Positions 18,640-27,299 of a DNA stretch of 64,000 nucleotides are shown here, one piece after another. Position numbers and translations under genes: made by a program. Position 1 is the first letter of the stretch; each line of letters starts with the position of its first letter. Below the pieces are notes generated by a model. The model was given only the letters and a program-made list of their open reading frames with translations, did no database searches and was not told the DNA's origin. The stretch comes from Arthrobacter sp. Bi83 (GTDB lineage Bacteria > Actinomycetota > Actinomycetes > Actinomycetales > Micrococcaceae), in NCBI RefSeq assembly GCF_918698095.1, contig NZ_CAKKLY010000026.1, positions 1-64,000 on the forward strand. Reading direction: 5' to 3'.

Positions 18640-19260
18640 ATGACAACTGCAACAATCAAGAAGACCGGCTACAACTGGCGCGTGGCTGACATCGTGGTGG
18701 CGGCACTGATCGCGGTCGCCGGCGGCGTGATCTTCTGGGCCTGGTCCCAGGGCGCCAACCTAATCTCCGCCCCCGTCAACGCCGTGTACCCGCCCCTCTC
18801 CGGCCTCTACGCCGGCGGCTGGATGATTCCGGCGGTGCTCGGCATGCTCATCGTCCGCAAGCCGGGTGCGGCACTGTTCTGCGAAGCCGTCGCCGCCACG
18901 GGCGAGCTGATCATGGGCTCCCAGTACGGCACCACGGTGCTGATCTCGGGCATCCTGCAGGGCCTGGGTGCGGAGCTCGTGTTCGCCGCCTTCATGTACA
19001 AGAAATTCAACCTCCCCGCTTCGCTGCTGGCCGGCGCGGGTGCGGGCCTGTTCTGCGGCCTGAATGACTCCTTCGCTCCGTGGGGCTGGAACATTGCGTA
19101 CGCCGCTGGGGACAAGCTCGCGTATATCGTGTTCTGCGCCATTTCCGGCGCGGTCATCGCCGGCGTGCTGTCCTGGATCGCTACCCGCGGCCTGGCCAGG
19201 ACGGGCGTGCTGAGCTCGTTCGCGTCCCGCAAGGCAGCCACGGAGCCCGTCTTCTCCTGA
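18640..19260 (+). CDS. ykoE: ECF transporter S component YkoE (HMP/thiamine)
   Basis: This substrate-binding membrane subunit of an energy-coupling-factor importer for hydroxymethylpyrimidine or thiamine has 206 residues and about six helices. Typical YkoE segments are VYPPLSGLYAGGWMIPAVLG and GAALFCEAVAATGELIMGSQYG. The ribosome site GGAGG lies six bases upstream of the ATG. The TPP riboswitch directly upstream supports the substrate class. The stop overlaps the ykoD start. Confidence 0.92.
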   Translation: MTTATIKKTGYNWRVADIVVAALIAVAGGVIFWAWSQGANLISAPVNAVYPPLSGLYAGGWMIPAVLGMLIVRKPGAALFCEAVAATGELIMGSQYGTTVLISGILQGLGAELVFAAFMYKKFNLPASLLAGAGAGLFCGLNDSFAPWGWNIAYAAGDKLAYIVFCAISGAVIAGVLSWIATRGLARTGVLSSFASRKAATEPVFS

Positions 19261-20909
19261 TGCCCGCACATTACGACGGCGGCGTCCGCCCAGCCGCGGT
19301 CACCGCCCGCGGCTGGGGCTGGCGCCACGCGGGACGGTCCAGGCCCGCCGTCAACGCGCTGGACCTGGACATCCGGCCGGGGGAGCGGGTCCTGTTGCTG
19401 GGACCTTCCGGCGCCGGCAAGTCCACGCTGCTTCACGCCCTCGCCGGGGTTCTGGGTGACGGCACCTCGGGAAACAGCGCAGCCGGCGACGGCGGCCTTG
19501 CCGACAGCGACGACGCGGACGAGACCGGCAGCCTGCTGATTGCCGGCGAACCGCCGCGCGCGCGGCGCGGCCGCGCCGGCCTCATGCAGCAGGACCCCGA
19601 AACGCAGGTGGTCCTCTCCCGCCTCGGCGACGACGTAGCGTTCGGTGCCGAAAACCTCTCCGTGCCCCGCGACGAAATCTGGACCCGCGTCCACGAGGCA
19701 CTGGACGACGTCGGGCTCGCGCACCTTCCGCTGGACCACGCGACGTCGGCCCTGTCCGGCGGGCAGAAACAGCGCCTTGCGCTGGCCGGCATCCTGGCGA
19801 TGCGGCCGGGGCTCATCCTGCTGGACGAGCCGACCGCCAATCTCGACCCGGCAGGCGTGCTGGAAGTCCGCGACGCCGTGGGCCGCTGCCTCGACAAGAC
19901 GGGCGCCACGCTGGTGGTCGTGGAGCACCGGGTAGCCGTATGGAAGGACCTGGTAGACCGGATCGTGGTGCTGCAGCCTGGATCCGGCACGCAGCCGGCG
20001 GTGCTGATCGACGGTACGCCGGACCAGGTTCTTGAACAAGCGCGCGAGATGCTCATTGCCGCCGGGGTCTGGGTTCCCGGATATGTCCCGGCCGCGCGGC
20101 AGCGGACTCTTGCCGGAACCTCGGCTGAAGTCACGGGCCAGCTGCTGCTCGCCGCAGAGGGCCTGGCCGTCTCACGCGAGCGGCCACGCCGCCGCGGCTT
20201 CAGGTCCGTTCCGCCCGTGCCTGTCCAGCGGGACATCACGGCCCAGGTCCGCGCCGGCGAAGCGCTGACCATTACCGGGCCCAACGGCGCCGGGAAATCC
20301 ACGTTTGCCCTGACGCTCGCCGGCCTGATCCCGCCCGTTGACGGCAAGGTGTCCGCCACCGTGGAACTGAGCCGCGGCGCCGGGATCGACCCGTACAAGT
20401 GGCGGGCCGAGCAGCTGATCGCGAGGATCGGCACCGTGTTCCAGGAACCCGAGCACCAGTTCGTCACGGGCAGGGTCCTGGACGAGCTGCAGTTCGGCCC
20501 GCGGCACATGGGCCACGGGGAAGAGCGCGTTGACGAGCTGCTGGAGCGGCTTCGCCTGACCGGTCTCGTGGACGCCAACCCGTACACGCTTTCCGGCGGG
20601 GAAAAGCGCAGGCTTTCCGTGGCCACGGTGCTCGCGGCCCATCCCCAGGTCCTGATCCTGGACGAGCCGACGTTCGGCCAGGATGCAAACACCTGGGCCG
20701 AGCTCGCCTCCTTCCTGTCCGAACTGCTCGACGCCGGCACCGCCGTGGTTTCCGTGACGCACGACCAGGAATTCACGCATGTGTTGGGCGGGACCGAGTT
20801 CAGGCTCGCCCCCCGGGGACTGGGTCAGCCGGGCACGGCTCAGCCGGGCACGGCTCAGCCGGGCACGGGCGGGCACGCCCTCGGCGCACCGGAACAGGCC
20901 CCGACATGA
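19260..20909 (+). CDS. ykoD: ECF transporter ATPase with two ABC domains (YkoD)
   Basis: This 549-residue protein contains two ATPase domains. The first has Walker A GPSGAGKSTLLHALAG and signature LSGGQKQRLALAG; the second has GPNGAGKSTFALTLAG and LSGGEKRRLSVAT. Each has a Walker B (ILLDEPTANLDP; LILDEPTFGQD). It energises the YkoE/YkoC importer. The ATG at 19260 overlaps the ykoE stop. The C-terminal 20 residues are a QPGTA repeat tail from a 15-bp tandem repeat. Confidence 0.92.
   Translation: MPAHYDGGVRPAAVTARGWGWRHAGRSRPAVNALDLDIRPGERVLLLGPSGAGKSTLLHALAGVLGDGTSGNSAAGDGGLADSDDADETGSLLIAGEPPRARRGRAGLMQQDPETQVVLSRLGDDVAFGAENLSVPRDEIWTRVHEALDDVGLAHLPLDHATSALSGGQKQRLALAGILAMRPGLILLDEPTANLDPAGVLEVRDAVGRCLDKTGATLVVVEHRVAVWKDLVDRIVVLQPGSGTQPAVLIDGTPDQVLEQAREMLIAAGVWVPGYVPAARQRTLAGTSAEVTGQLLLAAEGLAVSRERPRRRGFRSVPPVPVQRDITAQVRAGEALTITGPNGAGKSTFALTLAGLIPPVDGKVSATVELSRGAGIDPYKWRAEQLIARIGTVFQEPEHQFVTGRVLDELQFGPRHMGHGEERVDELLERLRLTGLVDANPYTLSGGEKRRLSVATVLAAHPQVLILDEPTFGQDANTWAELASFLSELLDAGTAVVSVTHDQEFTHVLGGTEFRLAPRGLGQPGTAQPGTAQPGTGGHALGAPEQAPT
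20826..20870 (+). repeat. 15-bp x 3 in-frame tandem repeat at the ykoD 3' end
   Basis: Two identical copies of CAGCCGGGCACGGCT and a third with one change (ending GGGC) lie head to tail. They encode QPGTA, QPGTA, QPGTG after the last recognisable ATPase element. Confidence 0.92.
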
Positions 20910-21709
20910 GGGACGCGCTGAGCCTTTCCGGAAACCAGGCGCTGCTGACCCGGGCCAACCCGCTGGCCAAATTCGCCGCCGTCTTCCTCATCACCCTTGT
21001 TCTGGCCCTGTCCATCGACTGGATGTCCGCGTCCGTGGCGCTGGCCTGCGAACTGCTGCTTTTCCCGCTCGCCGGCCTGACGTTCACGCTGCTCTGGCAG
21101 CGCGGCTGGCCGCTGATTGTCGCTGCCGCCGTGGGCGGCTGGAGCACGTCCATCCTGTCGCCGGACAGCGGGAAGGTACTGCTCGACGTCGGCATCTGGT
21201 CCATGAGCGAAGGTTCCCTCCAGCTGGGGCTGGGTTTCCTGCTCCGCGGCCTCGCGATTGCTTTGCCAGCGGTGCTGCTGATGAGCTGCACGGACCCCAC
21301 CGACCTCGCCGATTCGTTGGCGCAGAAGGGCCGCCTGCCGCACCGGTTCGTGCTGGGCACGCTCGCGGCCATGCGACTCGTGGGGCTCATGGCGGAGGAA
21401 TGGCAGACCATCGGCATGGCCCGGCGCGCCCGCGGCGTGGGGTCCCGGGGCAACCCGTGGCAGCGGCTGCGCGCCACCTTGGGGCAGAGCTTCGGCCTGC
21501 TGGTCCAGGCCATCCGGCGCGCGACCCGCCTCGCCGTCACCATGGAGGCGCGCGGCTTCGGCGGGGCCACACGGACGTGGGCCCGCGAATCGACCTACAG
21601 CCGCTTGGATATCTGGGTGCTGCTCGGCGGAGCGGTGATCGCGGCTGGCGCCGTGGTTGCTGCCGTATGGGCCGGGACCTGGAACATGGTGTGGCTCGAA
21701 GGGTCCTAG
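20906..21709 (+). CDS. ykoC: ECF transporter T component (YkoC)
   Basis: This 267-residue transmembrane coupling subunit of the HMP/thiamine importer has several hydrophobic helices. It carries the characteristic paired Ala-Arg-Gly motifs of T components (GMARRARGV near residue 170 and TMEARGFGG near 212) that contact the ATPases. It overlaps ykoD by four bases and ends the riboswitch-controlled operon. Confidence 0.9.
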   Translation: MRDALSLSGNQALLTRANPLAKFAAVFLITLVLALSIDWMSASVALACELLLFPLAGLTFTLLWQRGWPLIVAAAVGGWSTSILSPDSGKVLLDVGIWSMSEGSLQLGLGFLLRGLAIALPAVLLMSCTDPTDLADSLAQKGRLPHRFVLGTLAAMRLVGLMAEEWQTIGMARRARGVGSRGNPWQRLRATLGQSFGLLVQAIRRATRLAVTMEARGFGGATRTWARESTYSRLDIWVLLGGAVIAAGAVVAAVWAGTWNMVWLEGS

Positions 21710-21730
21710 GTGTAGTTGGCCAGCGCCGGA

Positions 21731-22261
21731 CTACCTTGTCATCCGCAGTTCGACGAGTCCTTCCCAGTCTTCAATGGCTTCCTTCGTTCCGTTGAACTCG
21801 AAGCCGTTGCGGCGGTAGAAGGCCTGGGCCCTGGGGTTGTCCTGGGCCACCCACAGGGCTGCGGGCTCGGCTCCGAGCGTTGCATCAAGAAGCCGTTGGC
21901 CCAGCCCGGAACCGTGGTGGGCTTTCAGCACGTAGATGCCCCAGAGCTCAGCCCTGCCGTCGGAACGTGCGTCAGCGGAGCCTGCCGCCGGCGGAAGCGG
22001 GCCGGGCGGAAGTAGGCGCGGCGGAAGTGAGCCGGCAAATCCCACCAGCCGTCCGCCGACGTCTGCAACGAATTGGCGCCCGGCGTGGGCGCCGTTCAGT
22101 AGCCGGAGCCACATGGCCAGCCGCTCGTCCACGCTCTGCCTGGCAAAAAAGTCGGGGGACAGCAGTCCCGAGTAGGTCTCTCGCCAGCACTCGAGCTGGA
22201 GTTGGGCGAGGATTTCCGCGTCTTCGATGGTGGCGGTCCGGATGGTGTCGGTGTGGCGCAT
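21731..22261 (-). CDS. GNAT family N-acetyltransferase
   Basis: This 176-residue protein begins IRTATIEDAEILAQLQLECW. It has the acetyl-CoA binding pattern in YVLKAHHGSGLGQRLLDATL followed by ALWVAQDNPRAQAFYRRNGF, the classic GNAT motif A and B arrangement. The substrate is unknown. The gene converges on ykoC. A Pro/Leu/Gly-rich insertion lies at about residues 75-95. Confidence 0.87.
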   Translation of the reverse strand: MRHTDTIRTATIEDAEILAQLQLECWRETYSGLLSPDFFARQSVDERLAMWLRLLNGAHAGRQFVADVGGRLVGFAGSLPPRLLPPGPLPPAAGSADARSDGRAELWGIYVLKAHHGSGLGQRLLDATLGAEPAALWVAQDNPRAQAFYRRNGFEFNGTKEAIEDWEGLVELRMTR

Positions 22262-22270
22262 GGCCCGAGT

Positions 22271-22342
22271 CTAACCATGGGGCAGGGCCTAACCACGGGG
22301 CAGGGCCTAACTACAGGGCAGGGCCTAACCACGGGTCAGGCC
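22271..22342. repeat. 18-bp x 4 tandem repeat, non-coding
   Basis: Four head-to-tail units of an 18-bp sequence start with CTAAC and contain GGGCAGGGC: CTAACCATGGGGCAGGGC, CTAACCACGGGGCAGGGC, CTAACTACAGGGCAGGGC and CTAACCACGGGTCAGGCC. They lie just upstream of the acetyltransferase start and beyond the 3' end of the GH25-like gene. Confidence 0.9.
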
Positions 22343-22381
22343 GGGGCTCCGGAGGCCTCCCGCCGTGCCTGGGCGTCCGGG

Positions 22382-23338
22382 TCAGATGCAGGAGTAGTCG
22401 TAGTCGAAGCCCTTGGAGACGAACTGGGTGAGGATGACCCGGCCGCCGGCGGTGAGGGGCGCGGCCGAGCAGTTGCCCTTGGCCCCGCTGGCCGTGCGGG
22501 CGCCGGGGAGCCAGCTGGGGAGGTTGTAGAGGTTGCTGCCGGGGCTGACCTGGCCAACGATCTGTCCCCACTGGACACCGGTGGAATAGATGCCCACGTC
22601 CGCGTCGATGCTGTGGAAGAAGTCCGTCATGCCCTCAAGGTCTGCCCTGTTGGCGTCTTTGTTGCCGGACCAGCTGTTGCCCGTTTCCACATCCAGCCAC
22701 CACAGATAGTCCTCCGGATTAGTGATGCTGCGGAGGTAGGCGTCATCGAAGGCCTTGGCATATCCGTACATGTAGGCGCACGGGACATCCACCTGCCCCT
22801 TGCACTCGCCGTAGGGGTTCGGCACGGTCTTGCCACCATAGTTGTTGCTTGTGGGCCACCAGGATCCGGCACTGCCGGGGTTGGCGGTGTTGATGTAGAG
22901 GGCCACGCCCGGCTGTCCGGTCAGATCGGAAGAGATGTCATCTGCCCAGTCCAATTGCTGATGCAGGCACGGGTTGGTGGTGTTGGCCAGTCCGTTGTTG
23001 ACGCCGACGATTGCGAACGCCGGGTCCTTGGGCAGGGCCTTGTTGCACTGCGGCCAGGACACGTCGTTGCCGAGCAGCATGGTGCCGCCTGCCGAGGGCT
23101 GGGGCGCGGACGGTTGCGCCAGAGTCGACGGGGCCGCGGGCTGGGCTGGAGCAGCCGGGGCGGTGGCGGACGCCGCGGCCGTAGGCTGAATGATGGAGGA
23201 CTCCGGGGGAGTGCCATCGTCCAGGCGGGGGCCCGGCACGAAGCCCACCGCCGTGGCTACCACGAAGGAGAGAAATGCGGTGGCCTGCTGCCTGGAGGGG
23301 CGCTTCTCGCCGAACACCGCGGAGTTGAAAATGGACAA
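22382..23338 (-). CDS. Secreted GH25/DUF1906-like glycoside hydrolase-fold protein
   Basis: The 318-residue product has an N-terminal signal or anchor helix (ATAFLSFVVATAVGFV, about residues 20-36) and an Ala/Pro linker to residue 85. A TIM-barrel-like domain follows, with GNDVSWPQC, LWWLDVETGNSW, VGIYSTGVQWG and a C-terminal ILTQFVSKGFDYDYSC. The DVE and Asp-near-N-terminus pattern resembles GH25 lysozymes and Rv2525c-like DUF1906 proteins, so a cell-wall role is likely but unproven. The TTG start is chosen because GGGAGG lies five bases upstream. It diverges from the HTH-MurA fusion gene. Confidence 0.7.
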   Translation of the reverse strand: MSIFNSAVFGEKRPSRQQATAFLSFVVATAVGFVPGPRLDDGTPPESSIIQPTAAASATAPAAPAQPAAPSTLAQPSAPQPSAGGTMLLGNDVSWPQCNKALPKDPAFAIVGVNNGLANTTNPCLHQQLDWADDISSDLTGQPGVALYINTANPGSAGSWWPTSNNYGGKTVPNPYGECKGQVDVPCAYMYGYAKAFDDAYLRSITNPEDYLWWLDVETGNSWSGNKDANRADLEGMTDFFHSIDADVGIYSTGVQWGQIVGQVSPGSNLYNLPSWLPGARTASGAKGNCSAAPLTAGGRVILTQFVSKGFDYDYSCI

Positions 23339-23561
23339 GGCGGCCTCCCGTTCCCTTAACTGGCCGCAACCGGTAGCGTTAGCTTGCTCCCGATGGCTTC
23401 CCGGGTCAAGGCCAGCGGCTGTGTCGGTCCGCCGCCTCGCCAGACCTGGTGGCCTGCGCCTCGCTGCCTGCTGCCGGTAGCCCAACCCGCTCTCGTTATC
23501 GCACAGGGCGGGTAAATTCTGGAATTCAACGGGCACCGGCCCGACTTTGCCGCCAAAATAC

Positions 23562-23573
23562 ATCATTTGTGAT
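23562..23573. promoter_or_regulatory. Candidate XRE operator before the HTH-MurA gene
   Basis: ATCA and TGAT are separated by TTTG (ATCATTTGTGAT), in an unusually AT-rich stretch ending in a T-run 12 bases before the start codon. A short palindrome this close to the start fits binding by the protein's own HTH domain. This is inference. Confidence 0.35.
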
Positions 23574-23584
23574 ATTTTTTTGTT

Positions 23585-25108
23585 ATGACACAACAGACTG
23601 CTGAACACGTTGGACTCATGCTCCGCGACGCCCGCGGGCAGAAGGGCTGGACCCAGGGGCAGCTCGCCGCGGAACTCGGAACCAGCCAAAGCGCCGTCGC
23701 CCGAATGGAGCAGGGCAAGCAGAATCTGAGCCTGAAAATGATCCAGCGGCTTGAGGCGATATTCGGCCAGAGCATCGTAAAGCTCGGCAAGTCCCAGATG
23801 ACCCACCTCCGCGTGGAAGGCGGCCGGACACTCTCTGGCTCCGTTGACGTCAACACCAGTAAGAACGCCGGCGTCGCACTGCTTTGCGCCAGCCTTATCA
23901 ACCGCGGCACCACCACACTGCGCCGGCTGGCCCGGATCGAGGAGGTCAACCGGATCGTCGAGGTGCTCGTGAGCATCGGCGTCGAATGCATCTGGCTCAA
24001 CGACAACGATCTCCAGCTCCGCCGGCCCGCCGTGCTGGACCTGGAGTCCATGGACGTTGAGGCCGCCCGCCGCACCCGCAGCGTGATCATGCTCCTCGGC
24101 CCGCTGCTGGACGAAACGGCACAGTATCGGCTGCCGTACGCCGGCGGATGTGACCTTGGCACCCGCACAGTGGAGCCGCACATGCAGGCGCTGCGCCAGT
24201 TCGGGCTTTCGGTGGAGGCCACCGCGGGCTTCTACACGGTGCAGGCGCCGACGTCGGACGCTCTTGACCGTTCCTTCGTGCTCACCGAGCGCGGAGACAC
24301 CGTCACCGAAAATGCCATCATGGCCGCCGCCCACCGGGGCGGCACCACCATCATCCGCAACGCCAGCCCCAACTACATGGTGCAGGACCTCTGCTTCTAT
24401 CTGCAGAGGCTGGGAGTGGAGATCGACGGCGTCGGAACCACCACGCTGAAGATCACCGGCAAGCCGTCCATCGACGTCGACATTGAATACTTCCCCTCCG
24501 AGGACCCCATCGAGGCGATGAGCCTCATCACCGCCGGTATTGTGACGAATTCCGAGGTGACCATCCGCCGCGTGCCCATCGAGTTCATGGAAATCGAGCT
24601 GGCCACGCTGGAGCAGATGGGCCAGAAGCTCGAAGTTTCGGGAGAGTACATGGCCCGCAACGGCCGCACCCGGCTGGTGGATGTGACCACCAAGCCCTCT
24701 GAGCTGCGGGCGCCGGAAGACAAGATCCACCCGATGCCGTTCCCGGGGCTGAACATCGACAACCTGCCGTTCTTCGCCGTGATTGCCGGCAACGCCGAGG
24801 GCCAGACAATGATCCACGACTGGGTCTACGAGAACCGCGCCATCTACCTCACGGAGCTGAACAAGCTGGGGGCCCGGGTGCAGTTGCTGGACCCGCACCG
24901 GATCTACGTCAACGGCCCCACCCGGTGGCGTGCCGCGGAGATCGGCTGCCCGCCTGCCCTCCGCCCGGCGGCGTGCCTGCTGCTCGCCATGCTTGCGGCG
25001 CGGGGCGTGTCTGAGCTGCGCAACATCTACGTCATTGAGCGCGGCTACGAGGACCTGGCCGAGCGGCTCAACACCATCGGCGCCAAGATCGAGTATTTCC
25101 AGGACTAG
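23585..25108 (+). CDS. XRE-type HTH fused to MurA-like enolpyruvyl transferase
   Basis: Residues 8-62 form an XRE/Cro helix-turn-helix (TQGQLAAELGTSQSAVARMEQGKQ). Residues 73-507 are a UDP-GlcNAc 1-carboxyvinyltransferase-like domain, the first step of peptidoglycan precursor synthesis. The key MurA residues appear intact: Lys93-Asn94 in SKNAG, catalytic Cys189 in AGGCDLGTR with Arg194, an Asp in GLNIDNLP aligned with the active-site Asp, and the late Arg in ALRPAA. It could be a second MurA or an enzyme-regulator hybrid. It starts at the ATG after a T-run, without a strong ribosome-binding site. Confidence 0.88.
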   Translation: MTQQTAEHVGLMLRDARGQKGWTQGQLAAELGTSQSAVARMEQGKQNLSLKMIQRLEAIFGQSIVKLGKSQMTHLRVEGGRTLSGSVDVNTSKNAGVALLCASLINRGTTTLRRLARIEEVNRIVEVLVSIGVECIWLNDNDLQLRRPAVLDLESMDVEAARRTRSVIMLLGPLLDETAQYRLPYAGGCDLGTRTVEPHMQALRQFGLSVEATAGFYTVQAPTSDALDRSFVLTERGDTVTENAIMAAAHRGGTTIIRNASPNYMVQDLCFYLQRLGVEIDGVGTTTLKITGKPSIDVDIEYFPSEDPIEAMSLITAGIVTNSEVTIRRVPIEFMEIELATLEQMGQKLEVSGEYMARNGRTRLVDVTTKPSELRAPEDKIHPMPFPGLNIDNLPFFAVIAGNAEGQTMIHDWVYENRAIYLTELNKLGARVQLLDPHRIYVNGPTRWRAAEIGCPPALRPAACLLLAMLAARGVSELRNIYVIERGYEDLAERLNTIGAKIEYFQD

Positions 25109-25134
25109 GTTTTCCCAGCACCAACAGAGCGCGA

Positions 25135-25156
25135 GCGGAGGCTTGAGGCCCTCCGC
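25135..25156 (+). terminator. Hairpin after the HTH-MurA gene
   Basis: GCGGAGG (25135-25141) pairs with CCTCCGC (25150-25156) around an eight-base loop, 27 bases after the stop. A 15-bp direct repeat, CAGAGCGCGAGCGGA, occurs at 25125-25139 and again at 25156-25170. Confidence 0.4.
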
Positions 25157-25272
25157 AGAGCGCGAGCGGACACTTCCGCCCCTCGGGCCAGCCTGCCGCA
25201 GGGCCCCCAGTGATCGTTCGCGCTTTTCGTCATGTCAGGGACGTTTCGGCTGGTCTGACGGACAATGTACGC

Positions 25273-26505
25273 ATGCGGACTTTTGGGGTCGAGGAAGAAC
25301 TGCTGATCGTGGACCCGGGCAGCGGGGAGCCATTGGCGCTCGCTGATGCGCTGCTCTCCGGCCGGAAGCTCGCGGCCGACGACGCCCCGGACAAACCGCG
25401 GCTGCTGCAGAAGCAGACCAGACCCGCTTGCGACGACGGGATGGGCTTGAGTGCCGAGCTCAAGCTCGAACAGATCGAGACCCAGACCCGGCCGTGCCTG
25501 GATTATGAGGAACTGCTCCGCCAGATACGCGCGGGCCGGGCGATGGCCGATGAGGCCGCCCAGCGGCACGGCGCACGGGTCGCGGCGCTCGCAACCTCCC
25601 CTTTGTCCCTCGCAAGCCACACGACGCCGGACCCGCGGTACGCCCGGATGCTCGAGCGCTTCGGCCTGACCGCCCAGGAGCAGCTGACCTGCGGCTTCCA
25701 CGTCCACACCTTCATCGAATCCCAGGATGAAGGCGTGGCGGTCCTGGACAGGATCCGGGACAAGCTGGCCGTCCTGATCGCGCTCAGCGCCAACTCCCCC
25801 TTCTGGCAGGGCGTGGAAACCGGGTTCGAGAGCTACCGTACCCAGGCCTGGAACCGCTGGCCGACATCTGGCCCCACCGCCATTTACGGGAGCCTGTCGG
25901 CGTACCGGCGGGTGGTGACCCGCCTGCTGGACAGCGGGGTGCTGCTGGATGAGGGCATGGTCTACTTCGACGCGCGGCTGTCCCGGAACCACCCCACGGT
26001 GGAGGTCAGGGTGGCCGACGTCTGCCTCCGGGCCGAGGACGCCGCACTGATCGCCGTCCTGGTCCGGGCGCTGGTGGAGTCCGCCAGCAGGGAATGGCAC
26101 CAAGGCGTGGAGCCGGCCCCGGTTCCCACGGTGCTGCTGCGCATGGCGGCGTGGCAGGCCAGTAATTTCGGCCTCCGCGGCGAGCTGCTGGACTTCGGCA
26201 GCTTCCGGCCCGCGCCCGCCGCGGAGGTGGTGCGCTCGCTCGTGGATTTCCTGGAACCGGTGCTCACCGAGAACGGCGAAATCGACCTGGTGCGGCAAGG
26301 GGTCGAGGAGATCCTCTCCCGCGGCACCGGCGCTGCAGAACAGCGCTGCGTCCGGGAGACTGTGATGGAGAAAGCCGCGCCCGACGACGGCGGGCTGGGT
26401 GCCGTCGTCGCGCACGCCGTGCGGGCCACGCTGCGGGGGACGGTCGGCTATGCCGACGCGGAAGCAGAGCCCGTGCCGGAGCTGCTGCGGGTCCGCCAGT
26501 CCTGA
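25273..26505 (+). CDS. YbdK-type carboxylate-amine ligase (glutamate-cysteine ligase 2 family)
   Basis: This 410-residue protein has the GCS2 family start [15 protein letters not shown], with the Glu-rich ATP/metal motif. It continues with [23 protein letters not shown] and [18 protein letters not shown]. YbdK proteins have weak glutamate-cysteine ligase activity, and their true substrates are often unknown. The ATG at 25273 starts directly at the conserved domain; the upstream in-frame extension is not conserved-looking. Confidence 0.87.
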   Translation: MRTFGVEEELLIVDPGSGEPLALADALLSGRKLAADDAPDKPRLLQKQTRPACDDGMGLSAELKLEQIETQTRPCLDYEELLRQIRAGRAMADEAAQRHGARVAALATSPLSLASHTTPDPRYARMLERFGLTAQEQLTCGFHVHTFIESQDEGVAVLDRIRDKLAVLIALSANSPFWQGVETGFESYRTQAWNRWPTSGPTAIYGSLSAYRRVVTRLLDSGVLLDEGMVYFDARLSRNHPTVEVRVADVCLRAEDAALIAVLVRALVESASREWHQGVEPAPVPTVLLRMAAWQASNFGLRGELLDFGSFRPAPAAEVVRSLVDFLEPVLTENGEIDLVRQGVEEILSRGTGAAEQRCVRETVMEKAAPDDGGLGAVVAHAVRATLRGTVGYADAEAEPVPELLRVRQS

Positions 26506-26638
26506 CCTCCTATCTGAAGCGCGCCCCGGACATGCGCTGAGTGGCGGGGAGGTTTCCGATGGTCATTTCCCGGCAAACCGCACGAAATATTGTCTGGCTA
26601 GGGTGGAAGCACAAGATCCACTCGGGGAAGGCATGACC

Positions 26639-27292
26639 ATGCGTGTAGGTGTCATCCGGGCTTTGACGACGTCAGACCGGCGTCTGCTCAACTCCCACGG
26701 AAAGCTGCTGCAGGAATCTTTCGGCTTCGAGGTGACGTCGCGCTGCATTCCGGCCCAGCCGTCGGGCGTCTACGACGCAGAGTCGCTTCGGCTGGCCGTT
26801 CCTAAGGTTGTGGAACTGGCGCTCGAAATGGCGGGTGAGGTTGACGCCCTGATTGTCAGCTGCGCCGCGGACCCGGGACTGGCCGAGGTGCGCGCCCTGC
26901 TGGATATTCCGGTGGTCGGGGCCGGCTCGTCGGCTGCCGCCGCCGCGCTTACGTTCGGCGGGCGGGTGGGCGTGCTGGGCCTGAAGCACTCGGTTCCCGG
27001 ACCCATTTCCGACGCCCTCGGCGACCGCATGCTGCTGATCGACGGGCCGGAGGGCGTGGAAACGTCCGAGGGGTTCCTCATGCCGACGGGTATTTTCGAT
27101 TCCCTCGCTGCGGCCCACATGCTGGTGGATGCCGGTGCTGACGTCATCGTTGAGGCGAGCACCGGCCTGACGAGCATCGGCATGGCGGATGTCTTGCGCC
27201 GCAGGCTGGGCATACCCGTTATCGATCCCGTTGTGGCTGCCGGTTCCATGCTCGTCTCTGCGGTGGCGGCCCGGGAGCTGCAGGCAGTCTAA
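26639..27292 (+). CDS. Aspartate/glutamate racemase-like protein
   Basis: The 217-residue product matches the Asp/Glu/hydantoin racemase superfamily, with two Rossmann-like halves. The first catalytic cysteine is present at residue 75 in VSCAADPG. The second, usually in a GCAG-type motif, is replaced by EASTGL (residues 172-177), so two-base racemisation is doubtful. The ATG at 26639 has AAGG seven bases upstream; an ATG at 26633 is also possible but too close to that site. The gene stands alone, converging on the adenylation-acyltransferase gene. Confidence 0.75.
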   Translation: MRVGVIRALTTSDRRLLNSHGKLLQESFGFEVTSRCIPAQPSGVYDAESLRLAVPKVVELALEMAGEVDALIVSCAADPGLAEVRALLDIPVVGAGSSAAAAALTFGGRVGVLGLKHSVPGPISDALGDRMLLIDGPEGVETSEGFLMPTGIFDSLAAAHMLVDAGADVIVEASTGLTSIGMADVLRRRLGIPVIDPVVAAGSMLVSAVAARELQAV

Positions 27293-27299
27293 GGGCTTG

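Noticed and set aside
22382-24898. A very long open frame on the minus strand continuing through the murA-like gene
   Set aside because: Only the part up to 23338 encodes a coherent secreted protein. The rest is antisense to a strongly conserved enzyme and is a high-GC shadow frame.
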